Below are positions 9,660-18,701 of a DNA stretch of 26,953 bases, one piece after another. Positions within the stretch are counted from its first letter, which is position 1, and the number at the start of each line of letters is the position of its first letter. The translations under genes and the position numbers were made by a program. The DNA comes from Chara braunii. Taxonomy: Eukaryota > Streptophyta > Charophyceae > Charales > Characeae. The DNA is taken from contig BFEA01000127.1 in the NCBI GenBank assembly GCA_003427395.1, positions 2,603,192 to 2,630,144 of the forward strand, read 5' to 3'. The notes under the pieces were generated by a model, which made no database searches, had not been told where the DNA came from, and worked only from the letters and a program-made list of their open reading frames with translations.

Positions 9660-11090
9660 CCCCGTCACTCTGATCTACTCTTACCCCATCTCCCGCCCAT
9701 GTGACCTTGAATCACCTGTGCCATCCATCCTCCGCAGTCCCCTCCCAACCAGTCCCTGCTGAAGCGTGTTATCTGTGTCTCAATGTCCTTCCTTGTATGT
9801 AATTGATCTAGGACCTGCTTCGTCCTCTTCCATTTCCATGTGAGCTTCAACTCCAGGTGGGTCTTGATCTTCTCTATCCTCTCCTCCCCTTCCACCCTAT
9901 CCCCTTCCAGCGCCAACGCACACCGTTGCCACCATAAAACCCGTAGGATTGTTCTCCTCCCCAGATGGAACATGTTCCCCACAAAAGAATCCAAATTGCA
10001 TGCCAGGCTTGTACCCCGCCAGGATCACCCGCCAACTCGTTGGCCACGGCTGGTCCGGGACCATCTGCCTCTAAATTCTGTCCCATCATGTCCATGTCAG
10101 GATAGAGGACGGACATTGCAGAAAATATTTAATTGTTTCTGCTCTCTTTCATGCAGGGAAACTTTCCAGACACCTTTGGCACCACGGCAAGGCCCTGCCT
10201 TGCTGTTTCAGCTGGGTATGTCAATAATCCAGTTGTTGGTGGGTAGACAGCGGTGCGCAATCTGCCACTGCAGAGAGGAGATTTTGGCTGGCCTGCACTT
10301 GATGTCCTGGAACCAGCGGATGGACTTAAGAGTCTTAATATCCAACTTGAGGTGGCATTCCCGCCAGTCAACTACTGTATCCCGCAAATTCTGCTTTGTT
10401 CTCAGCTGCTTTGACCTTCAGCTTAGAGGGATGTTAAGGTTTGGGTTGGGTGATTCTCAGCCCCTTGGGGGTTCTATTCCCATTCAAACGGGTCTAAGGG
10501 AAGCTTGGACAGTGGAACTTCTGGCCTGGAGGCCCAACAGCCTTCAAAGGGAGCCCGGATTCCCATCAGCCGCCCCTTCCTCCCCAGCTCAAAAGTCTCC
10601 ACCAGGGCATCCTCTGGTCGTGTAATGTGCACCCTCCCTACCCAGCCTGATCTCACTTCCTGGGCCACCCAGTCCACTTCCTGCAACTGCGGAGAGTAGG
10701 CAAACATGCTAAGGGGAAGACTTCAATCAGCTCGTCGAGGGCCGCCTTGTTACGGTGGCAGTTTACCCACTCCCCTGCTCCCGAATCCCACAGGTCCCCT
10801 ACCTGTGTGACTCCATTTTCAACCCACCCCCTCCAAGGGGAGTTGGTGCTGCAGAAGATCTGGCTACGGGTGTCCCTGATCCAGGTGTTTCGGAAGATGG
10901 TCCGTCCCGCTATTTCCTCCCACCTTTCAGGTGCCTGTTTGCTTGGTGGGAACAGCTGCCTCCAGATCCTCATCAGACGGCTCCAGAAGCTGTCCTCCTC
11001 CTGGTCCCTCCTAGGCCCCCTCCTTGTCTTGCGGGGCAATTTCCAATATTGATCCTCCAACCACATCAAGGGGTCTATGGAGGGTGGAGC
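9660..11090 (-). mobile_element. LINE relic, minus strand, nested in the plus-strand relic
   Basis: This antisense fragment of about 1.4 kb runs from the end of the RT domain to past the zf-RVT module of the same LINE family as its host. Both host pieces have homologues inside it, so it is an extra copy and not an inversion of the host. No poly-A tail or target-site duplication was recognised at its left edge near 9660, so the 3' end may be lost. Confidence 0.55.
9690..11069 (-). pseudogene. LINE reverse transcriptase C-terminal/zf-RVT remnant
   Basis: Reading leftward from 11069 there is a 138-codon open stretch with FWSRLMRIWRQLFPPSKQ, RTIFRNTWI and WRGWVENGVTQVGDLWD, which looks like the region after the RT palm of plant LINE ORF2. 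After a frame change the segment near 10390-10220 reads DWRECHLKLDIKTLKSIRWF and WQIAHRCLPTNNWIIDI, then in another frame ALPWCQRCLES with the paired Cys of zf-RVT and ETIKYFLQC. The last block (9985-9690) is LGRRTILRVLWWQRC and DWLGGDCGGWM. At least three frame changes or stops are needed, so it is a pseudogene. Confidence 0.6.
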
Positions 11091-11842
11091 TGTCCAGGCG
11101 CAGCAGGTGATTTGAACCTCATTTCAATCGGCAGGAGAGCAATTCTCTGGGGACTGTGGTGGACGAGATGCATGCATGCTGTGGAAGGAGTAAGCTTTAA
11201 GGTGGATGGGCCAGAGGTAACGGAAGCCATACGCTAATTTATCCACACAGAGCTGCTCGCCCAATGGGGAAAAAAAAAAACACAGGAAAAATGCAACTCC
11301 TTACTCAGAAGAAACTTCAAGAAAAATATTACAAACGAACTCAACAAATTCTGCTCCGACTGGCTTGGGGGGGGGGGAATGAGGGCTGGATGACACATGT
11401 GGAATGGCCCAGACGTGGCATAGACTCCCCCAAAAAGACTTCAAGCTCGAGTTCCATGACTGGTTGCAGATTGATCCGGGAATCCCACTGAGGGCCACCA
11501 AATACTTTCCGGACGGACTGGACCCTCTCCCTCCATCTGAGCAAGCCATAGCGGATATGCATTGGTGAGGTGGACAAGGGGTGGAGCTGCTAAGTAGACA
11601 AACCTTATCTGGCGGCCAAAGGCAGGCCGAAGCGGCAGTCTCCTCCCCTGCTCACCATCTTTATGTGCTTCGGTCTTTTGTTTCTGTCATATCTAGTGAA
11701 GCTCTTGTTTTCCTGTTTTTCTCATCCGAAGCCCGGTAATGGCCCGGGTACTTCAAATGTTTCTGTAGAAGCTCATATGGGATGCTGGGCCCGTTTCCCA
11801 GCACGTGCAGCTCCCCACAAATAGATTGGAGCACAGTGTTTC

Positions 11843-11861
11843 AAAAAAAAAATTAAAAAAA
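11843..11861 (+). other. A-rich 3' tail of the plus-strand LINE
   Basis: A run of nine or more A, then TT and seven A, followed by ATC repeats. It lies about 450 bases after the last recognisable LINE coding block on the same strand, as expected for the 3' end of a retroposed LINE. Confidence 0.55.
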
Positions 11862-11872
11862 TCATCATCATG

Positions 11873-12221
11873 GAGCCAATGTGGGGGAATGGTACATACT
11901 GCATACATATGACTGTGAGTGAACAGATCATGAGTTCGAGTCCTGAGACGTGATCAAATGAATCCAACAATGCTAGGGGCCATCCCCTTTGACAACAGCC
12001 AATATCACAACTACAGCCCAGTGGGGCCCTTGGTTCCATACACAGGTCCACCGAACAGTCTGACATTACAATCGTCCATCCGATGAATCTTCTCTCCCAG
12101 AAATCATACAGATTTGGTGTATCAATCTCAAAACAATACGTTCGGAGAACAACTAATATCGAAGTGCAAGGAGATATGGATGACAGCCACCATTGTCACT
12201 GATTGGTGCAGAGTAAGAGAG
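11873..12221. other. Unassigned stretch
   Basis: No coding region is convincing. The only signal is a pol III B-box-like word GTTCGAGTCC at 11934-11943 with a weak A-box-like word near 11871. Nothing folds into a clear tRNA. Confidence 0.4.
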
Positions 12222-12846
12222 GATAAGATCCCCATTGGTAGACTATTGCCGCTGCCAGTTCATGTTTAGGTGACGGTTCAGAGTCCAGAGTTCCATTAAT
12301 AAGTGTGTGGAGGGAGAGAGAAAAGTCAAATATTTCGTAATCTAAAGAAAAGAAAGAAGCAGAACGTACCGCTTCCGTGCTGCCTGAACTCTTATTGCTG
12401 CTTGCGCGCTACGGGGAGTATGTACTATGAATATCAATGATTCATTCTTTTTATTACAATAACTATTATTATTAGTTTTTATATTTTTCTTAAGCATCGG
12501 CTGCTGTCCTACTGAGGATGGTCATTAAAGCATCCTTCCTCCGTAGGTAGAATATTACCGCTGCGTGTTCATCCTTACGTGATTGTTCGGAGTTCCATTA
12601 AGTGTGCCGAGGGAGAGGGAGATGTCAGATTTTGTAATCGAAAGAGAAAGAAAGAAGCAGAACGTACCGCTTTAGTGCCGCCTGATCTCTTATTGCTGCT
12701 CAAAGTAACTACGTTGCTCAGTACGACGAGTATGCTACCACACATATCAATGATTCTTTTTTTCTTTTCTTTTTTTCCCCCTTTTTTTTGTAAGCGCCGG
12801 CTGCCATCCAACTGAGGAAGGTGATAAGATCATCCTTCCTGAGTAG
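12222..12846. repeat. Tandem direct repeat, about 300 bp unit, 2.1 copies
   Basis: Unit 1 is about 12222-12522, unit 2 about 12523-12822, and a third partial unit runs to about 12846. Shared landmarks in order: GTAGA-x-TATT-x-CCGCTGC, GAGTTCCATTAA, GAGGGAGAG, AAGAAGCAGAACGTACCGCTT, CTCTTATTGCTGCT, TATCAATGATTC with T-rich tract, GGCTGC and ACTGAGGA. The units are diverged by many substitutions and differ in the T-rich part, so the duplication is old. No coding potential is apparent. Confidence 0.75.
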
Positions 12847-12996
12847 GGGTGCCAGAGCTTGTGATGGCTCGATCTATTGGTGGGAAGCAGCACCTGCTTG
12901 CAACCCGGTCCAGCGTCCCTGTCTATACATGAGGAGTTAGGAGGGAGGTGATATGTAGAGGTGGCAAATGTAAAAGCTTCATGTTCCTCTTCCTCG

Positions 12997-13000
<4 letters not shown>

Positions 13001-13072
<72 letters not shown>
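13001..13072. repeat. (TC)36 microsatellite
   Basis: 72 bases of uninterrupted TC dinucleotide. It produces long artificial Ser-Leu or Arg-Glu reading frames on the two strands that should not be taken as genes. Confidence 0.98.
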
Positions 13073-13076
<4 letters not shown>

Positions 13077-13145
13077 GTGTCTGCTTGTGCAGGTGGGCGT
13101 GTGCATGTCTCTGTGCCCTCCCTTCCCCTCCTGTCAACAACCCAG

Positions 13146-13433
13146 AGAGCAGATGGTGTTCCAACCGAAGCTTGCTTGAAGTCATCACAAACGGGAGGAC
13201 TTGTCCCATTTCCAGCAGGATTAGCTCAGATGCGAGCCAATTCATTGTCAGCCCTCCAGATGACGGAACTGCCCACTGTCAGTTGATAAGCTCCGACTGT
13301 TGGATCACATCCGAACCTATCTTGCTGCTAACACAGTGGGACTGTGGCCCAGGGGCTTGAATAGTGTCCTTGGAACGATATCTTCCTTGGAAAGTGCAGA
13401 GATTATGAGCAAGACTCTTGACCTGCATCACAG
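13146..13433 (+). pseudogene. Possible exon of an unidentified host gene, with a one-base frameshift
   Basis: A pyrimidine-rich tract ending in CCCAG (13145) could be a 3' splice site, and CACAG/GTGTGG at 13433/13434 a 5' splice site. Between them 46 codons read in one frame (GLVPFPAGLAQMRANSLSAL, ending ELPTVS) up to a stop at 13284. A shift of one base at about 13281 then continues as VDKLRLLDHIRTYLAANTVG and SVLGTISSLESAEIMSKTL to the donor. The composition is protein-like and helical. I do not recognise the family. It may be a broken exon, a sequence error, or two exons. Chance openness cannot be excluded over fewer than 100 codons. Confidence 0.3.
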
Positions 13434-13734
13434 GTGTGGGAGGCCACCTATGGAAACAACAGTCACACGATTCCATATTTACATCTTTTACATATCAATA
13501 ACATCATAAAGTAGGTTCTGTGCAACAGAACTGTGGAAAAGGCACGTATATGCACATTCGTGACTTCTGGGTCTGGGAGTCTTCACACTACTCAAGAAAC
13601 GAGAAAAGTGGCCAGTGCATCTTCACTCTGAAGGTGCCAGATGTATCTCGTCTCTCCACCTTTCGTGCCAAGATGCACTCAACGTTTTTCTCCTCTCACG
13701 AGTTGTCCTTGGCTCATACATGGTGCCTAGCAAG
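13434..13734. other. Unassigned stretch
   Basis: No gene, RNA or repeat recognised. Confidence 0.4.
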
Positions 13735-13813
13735 TCCTGTTCTTTCGTTTTTGAAACAATTGTGGCTGCGCACCAGATCCTGTTCTTTCGTTTTTGAAAC
13801 AATTGTGGCCGCG
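13735..13813. repeat. Short tandem duplication, 43 bp period
   Basis: A 36-base segment beginning TCCTGTTCTTTCG and ending in GGC(T/C)GCG occurs at 13735-13770 and 13778-13813 with a single difference. Confidence 0.9.
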
Positions 13814-14220
13814 TCAGGATTTTAGTTTCAGAAGGCAATAAAAAATCATAATAGCAATGTGGTCATGGCGCAAGGGCAAACAAAGAAAAAGTAGCGGTAT
13901 GTTTTTTTTGCTTTTTTGAACTCAGGCCCTCTGCACACCCACAAAAAAATCCGTCCCTACCATCACAGAGTACCACACCTGTCTGAACTGTCTGTCTGTG
14001 TTTCACCTGCCTTTTTGAACTCAGGCCGTGACAGACCTGACGATATGAGTTTGTTTTTGGCCTAATATTGGAAACTCGAGTCTTCAGACTCTTCACTGAG
14101 ATTTAGGCGTCTAGCTCCAATGGCACAACTGTCGGTCCAGATGGGGAGATAATGACCGGGCGTTCTATTCGGGCGAAGAGGATAGTAGGACCTCATCCCA
14201 GCATGCATATGGTGACCAGG
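13814..14220. other. Unassigned stretch with a spaced direct repeat
   Basis: The word CTTTTTTGAACTCAGGCC appears near 13911 and again, one T shorter, near 14011, 100 bases apart. No gene recognised. Confidence 0.5.
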
Positions 14221-15241
14221 CAATGGGCCGCACTGCACTACTCTTGAATCTTGATAAATCAAGAGTCCATCACCGCTGCACTAACTCTTGACGTCGAGTG
14301 CTGAATTTCCATTCAAGAGCTGTCAGATTCACTCTCGAAAACGTCGAGAGTGAGGCCTGGACCCCACATGGAAAAATCGTGGAAAAAACGGTGTGGAAAA
14401 ACTTTTCTCGGACTCCACTGGACAAATCAGGCCCTACGGAAAGCCGATTTTAGGAGGGCAGGGAGGTTTTCCGGGACCCCACCGCCTGGAAAACGGCAGG
14501 TGGAAATCCGAGATTTTGTGTTTTCACATTGGTTTCCCATTGGAAAAGTGCGACAGGAGTTTCCGCCGGAATTTTGTGCCCTGGCCAGAGAGTAGGGGGG
14601 GGACCATGTCCTTTGTTGGAAACTCGTCGCCAACGAGCGGACAACCGACAGGAACAAAACCCCTTCGAACGGACATCGGCGACCGCCATCCGGTCCATCT
14701 CCAGTTTCCAGCATTTTCAGGCTTGTGGAAAGAGGCTTTTGGAAACTCTCCGGTGGGGTCCCGTGGTTCCGCAGGCAAACTCTTCCAGACACACTTCCAC
14801 GGAAACCTGAAAATCGTCACTTTTCCAACACTTTTCCTGTGGGGTCTACACCTGAGTCATCGCTGCACTAACTGTGGAAAAGAACTCTTGATCCGGCACT
14901 TCAAGAGGTGTCAGAAACGGCCCTTCGGACGAGCTCTTGAAGCTTCCACAGTTCCCGCCTGCAGGGGCGTTTTTCTCAAACGAGGCCGACCGGACCCTTC
15001 GTGCGGTTTGCAAATTCGAGAGTTGTCCTCCAGTCTCGGTGGAAAAATCGTTGGTGCCCTGTCGTGTAGTGTATTCTCAGTTTCTCGAACTTCTGTCAGA
15101 CAGTCGAGAATGCTCACTAGAGTCGAGAGTCCGGAGTTAGCGCACCGACGACAGCACTTGATGCCAATCCAGGAGTCTGACAGCACTAGACGTACTCTTG
15201 AATTTTTTCATGTGTCGAGCGTAGTGCAGCGAGGCCCAATG
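14221..15241. mobile_element. Non-autonomous TIR element (MITE-like), about 1.02 kb
   Basis: The ends form an imperfect terminal inverted repeat: 14221-14241 against the complement of 15221-15241 match at 18 of 21 positions (core GGGCC-x-C-x-CTGCACTAC). Similarity extends inward for about 50 bases with a TCAAGAGT word on both sides. The subterminal parts are dense in CTCTTGA/TCAAGAG, often as hairpins, and repeat GCTGCACTAAC at 14274 and 14861. AAT abuts GGGCC on both sides and could be a 3-bp target duplication as in PIF/Harbinger elements, but it could equally be part of the TIR. No transposase is encoded. Confidence 0.6.
14360..14847. mobile_element. Foldback or nested TIR segment inside the larger element
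   Basis: Left end GACCCCACATGGAAAA (14360) pairs with the complement of the right end TGTGGGGTC (14839-14847), and the match continues through the GGAAAA and TGGAAAA words for about 26 bases. An inner inverted pair, CGGGACCCCACCG near 14471 and its complement near 14750-14762, is nearly symmetric about the same centre (about 14610), so the piece is a diverged large palindrome. It is off-centre within the 14221-15241 element, which suggests a separate insertion. No target duplication is clear. Confidence 0.45.
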
Positions 15242-15603
15242 AGCGGAGGCGATTGGCAGAAATGGTAAAGCAATGATCAACTCAGCAAAAGACTTGACAA
15301 TCATGATGAATTGTCAGGTGGCTAGTACCGCAGGGATATGGATTTGCTACGCTTGTCTGTTCACCCACTTTGAAATTGAATTTCTTCTATCTGTCACATT
15401 CGTACTGTTTTGTAGTCTTCCTATAACATCTTCTGGTGCTTGCCGGCGATAAGCAACCGGAATGACACCACCCAGAATAGATGGGGCAAGTGTTTGTGGC
15501 TGTAAAAAGAAAGAAAAGCCCTCCTCTCACGTCCCAACAACAATAATAACTAGCTTAGGACCGGCGGTGTGGGCGGTGCGGGCTACGCCCTCATTAAAAA
15601 TTA
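15242..15603. other. Unassigned stretch
   Basis: No gene, RNA or repeat recognised between the TIR element and the retrotransposon fragment. Confidence 0.4.
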
Positions 15604-16074
15604 CGGCAACGAAGCCGATCCCCCTCCCCCTCCACCACCGACCATCCACCAGTTCGAGCCCGTACTGATGCGGGGCATCGGGCTTCGTCCCCGATCGTTA
15701 TCCCGCCGTCCACTTGACCATCTCACCCTCCGCCAGGCTACTACCCGCGTCGTCTTTCCCCGCAACCCCTTCCCCTTCGACACCTTCCACTTCTTCTACG
15801 CCAACCGTCTTATTGTCACAATCCATCCCCACCCTTCAACCCGATGCGCCCTCCCCGACTTTTACCTCCATATCCTTCTCCTGAGCACCGCGTGGCGAGG
15901 CCACAATATGATCGAAGTTTACTGCATGATTACGGGGACTATCCCCGCATGCGAAAAATACGACCATTTCCGCGCGGCACTCTTCCGCACCTTCACCACC
16001 CTGTATCCAGACTACCTCGCTTCTCTCCCCCATAGTGGTAATCGCTTCCCCCGTTTCCACTGGATCGGTCGATA
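15604..16074 (+). mobile_element. Fragment of the 3' internal region of a B-type Ty3 element
   Basis: These 471 bases align without gaps to 26483-26953 with about 20 differences (about 96% identity). They begin within the C-terminal codons of ORF4 (RSRSPSPSTTD, stop at the equivalent place) and continue through the spacer after ORF4. The left junction at 15604 is abrupt, so the element is truncated or was cut by a later event. The right side runs into the assembly gap. What follows the gap looks like an LTR on the same strand, so this may be the 3' end of an upstream copy that shared or abutted that LTR. Confidence 0.85.
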
Positions 16075-16894
16075 NNNNNNNNNNNNNNNNNNNNNNNNNN
16101 NNNNNNNNNNNNNNNNNNNNNNNNNNNNNNNNNNNNNNNNNNNNNNNNNNNNNNNNNNNNNNNNNNNNNNNNNNNNNNNNNNNNNNNNNNNNNNNNNNNN
16201 NNNNNNNNNNNNNNNNNNNNNNNNNNNNNNNNNNNNNNNNNNNNNNNNNNNNNNNNNNNNNNNNNNNNNNNNNNNNNNNNNNNNNNNNNNNNNNNNNNNN
16301 NNNNNNNNNNNNNNNNNNNNNNNNNNNNNNNNNNNNNNNNNNNNNNNNNNNNNNNNNNNNNNNNNNNNNNNNNNNNNNNNNNNNNNNNNNNNNNNNNNNN
16401 NNNNNNNNNNNNNNNNNNNNNNNNNNNNNNNNNNNNNNNNNNNNNNNNNNNNNNNNNNNNNNNNNNNNNNNNNNNNNNNNNNNNNNNNNNNNNNNNNNNN
16501 NNNNNNNNNNNNNNNNNNNNNNNNNNNNNNNNNNNNNNNNNNNNNNNNNNNNNNNNNNNNNNNNNNNNNNNNNNNNNNNNNNNNNNNNNNNNNNNNNNNN
16601 NNNNNNNNNNNNNNNNNNNNNNNNNNNNNNNNNNNNNNNNNNNNNNNNNNNNNNNNNNNNNNNNNNNNNNNNNNNNNNNNNNNNNNNNNNNNNNNNNNNN
16701 NNNNNNNNNNNNNNNNNNNNNNNNNNNNNNNNNNNNNNNNNNNNNNNNNNNNNNNNNNNNNNNNNNNNNNNNNNNNNNNNNNNNNNNNNNNNNNNNNNNN
16801 NNNNNNNNNNNNNNNNNNNNNNNNNNNNNNNNNNNNNNNNNNNNNNNNNNNNNNNNNNNNNNNNNNNNNNNNNNNNNNNNNNNNNNNNNNNNNN
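16075..16894. other. Assembly gap (820 N)
   Basis: All bases are N. Reading frames drawn across it are meaningless. The true length is unknown. Confidence 1.
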
Positions 16895-17333
16895 TCTTGT
16901 CGAGCCCCGATGGCTCTCGGAATTTCGGACTTTCTTTTCAGAGTTTGTGCTTTTTGTTTTTCTCGCATTAGATAGGAATTTAGGAATTTTGCAATTAGGA
17001 TTTTCCTTTGTCGCGCGGCGCTTTTTGCTTACGCGCTTCTTTGTGCTGCTGCAACGGAACTCTGATTAGTCGGCGCCTTTAATCGTGTGTGTAACTGTAA
17101 TTTTGGGCGGGCGCCATTGTAACTGTATCTTTCTTCTTGTGTTTCGCCTTTCCCGCCCTTCTTCTCTTTCTTTTCGTTGTGTTTTGGTAGCCGCGCTCTA
17201 CATGATCGGATCGATGCGTGGAGAGCCGCTACGTCCCCAACGCCGCGATTGGGCCATGCAGAACATAGGCGTTCCTTCTCTAATCATCCTTCTAAGTCTT
17301 TGTAATTCCGTGTTCTTCTTGCATGCATGCACG

Positions 17334-17345
17334 CTATAAATTCCG
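17334..17345 (+). promoter_or_regulatory. LTR TATA box of element B
   Basis: CTATAAATTCCG, identical to the LTR of A on its own strand. It is the only TATA-like word at a shared position in both LTRs. Confidence 0.6.
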
Positions 17346-18284
17346 GCTGCGCGATTAGTGAGCTCTCTTAACTAGTTGTTGGAAGCTCGGGGTTGCGCGA
17401 TCAGAAGGGGTCGGCACACAAGCGAAGTAAGAGGTGAGTAGAGCAGGAGTCGGGCGACCCGATGAGGTGGTTCCAAACGCACAGGGTTGACGCGGGCCAT
17501 GACGGACTGTGGGCGCGGGCGAACCTGACGGGTGCGGGAGGACTAAGCGGGGTGACGGCTTCGTGGGTTGGTGCGAGACGACGGACTGTCCGCATCAGAG
17601 AGAGAGAGAGAGGAAGAGGGAGCTGAGGTTGATGGGCGCGGATTTGTTGTTTCTTTTATCTTTTCTCCCTCCCATCTCATGTATATAAATTTTGATTTCG
17701 GCTCAGGACGATTTGCCCGTTTATGTTTTTTTCGGAATTTGGACTCGTTTTTTTGCTCACACTTATCTTTGCGATTTCCATCTCAGATATGGTGTGTGAA
17801 TGAATGAATGGATGTCGTGTCTGTTGTTTGTCGTTTCCATCTGATCCTTGCCTTCGTTTACCATCTTGATGCACTCGTGAATAGGGTAGGAATTTTATGT
17901 AGTCATCAATGTTGTTTCCCTTTGTGCTTATCTTCTGATTGGGTCATTGTGGTTGTTGCATCTTGCATGCTCGGAAATCACGGAATGATTAGACAACCAG
18001 GTAGTTGTTGCATGGAAACCAGCGAACGCCTTATAGGGACGCGCGTAAGTACGATCTGCTCTGCGCACTTACACGTGTCCCCATATATCGATTCACGACC
18101 AAACCACACATAATGAGGTCAACAACTGATTGGATGTGGTCATTCCACGTCAGCAACGAAGCAATCATCTCGGGTGAACACGCGTACGCGCGACTCGATT
18201 CGCGCGGCCTGCACGTGCTCACATGCGGTGATCGCAATCGACACAGACCCGCCCTTAGGCATCTAGTAGTTCCACGATGACATA

Positions 18285-18701
18285 ATGATACGCTCCGAGA
18301 GCTCAGAGTCGTTGTACGCCCCGGATTACTTCACCCCGTGGATAGAAGAAAGCCTTCGACAGAGACTTTTTTGTCTAACAGAAAACCGGCTGTGTCCTAG
18401 GGAGTTTTATTGCGCCACCACCAGCGACCCCAGGTGCTCTGATTTCCCCACTTCAGACCACACCCACTACTTTATCTCCCCTGGCTTCGTCGTTATCTCC
18501 ACTAACTTCCCTCCCTTTAGTCTTAATCTCCTGTTTCATCAACTCAAGGTCATCCCATGGAAAGCCATAGCCCCCTACTGGCCCAACACGACCTGTGAAA
18601 ATTGTCGACAACGCGGCAACCAGAGAACCTCGGGACCGCGAGGGCCCAGCCAGAACGTACGACGACCGGCCCCACGTGGCGACAACCGACGACCGGACTG
18701 A
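18285..18701 (+). CDS. ORF0 of element B, conserved ORF upstream of the PBS
   Basis: An intact 138-codon ORF of unknown function. It aligns in its middle and C-terminal half with ORF0 of A: SPGFVVISTNFPPFSLNLLF, LKVIPWKAIAPYWP, then TTCENCRQ. Invariant residues between the copies include GFV-I, FPP, VIPW-x-A, P-x-WP-x-T and C-x2-C-R. The C-terminus is Arg/Pro/Gly-rich and could bind nucleic acid. It lacks the hydrophobic leader predicted for A. It is intact in both copies while most other frames are broken, and it lies between the TATA box and the primer-binding site. An alternative is that the LTR is shorter and ORF0 is the first internal gene. Confidence 0.6.
   Translation: MIRSESSESLYAPDYFTPWIEESLRQRLFCLTENRLCPREFYCATTSDPRCSDFPTSDHTHYFISPGFVVISTNFPPFSLNLLFHQLKVIPWKAIAPYWPNTTCENCRQRGNQRTSGPRGPSQNVRRPAPRGDNRRPD

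Larger units (their letters stand above)
9240..11872 (+). mobile_element. LINE (non-LTR retrotransposon) relic, plus strand, split by an antisense copy
   Basis: The left piece (about 9240-9655) encodes the zinc-binding module found after LINE reverse transcriptases (zf-RVT): WQIVHHCLPTNDWLINH, then ALPWC and NLEH. The right piece (about 11095-11400) encodes the next block, SIGRRAILWGLWWTRC and GGGNEGWM. Both blocks occur in the same order in the antisense copy inside the split (LGRRTILRVLWWQRC, DWLGG with GWM), which shows the two pieces belonged together. An untranslated 3' stretch ends in an A-rich tail at 11843-11861. The 5' end (EN and most of RT) is missing, as is common for LINE copies. 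Frames are broken. Confidence 0.65.

Noticed and set aside
12961-13179. Ser-Leu and Arg-Glu repeat proteins
   Set aside because: Produced by the (TC)36 tract on either strand.
14393-15268. 291-codon open frame with a C-x2-C-x8-H-x3-C pattern (CTNCGKELLIRHFKRCQ)
   Set aside because: It lies almost entirely inside the TIR/foldback element, starts and stops at unrelated places and its residues follow the GGAAA and CTCTTGA repeats. Several other frames are also open there. Chance openness is more likely.
15836-16060. Minus-strand 74-codon ORF conserved in both 471-bp copies
   Set aside because: Copies are 96% identical overall, so all frames look conserved. Substitutions show no codon-position bias and nothing around it suggests a gene on that strand.
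15569-16975. Long open frame crossing 15569-16975
   Set aside because: 820 of its bases are N. Only the part before the gap is real sequence and it belongs to a retrotransposon fragment.
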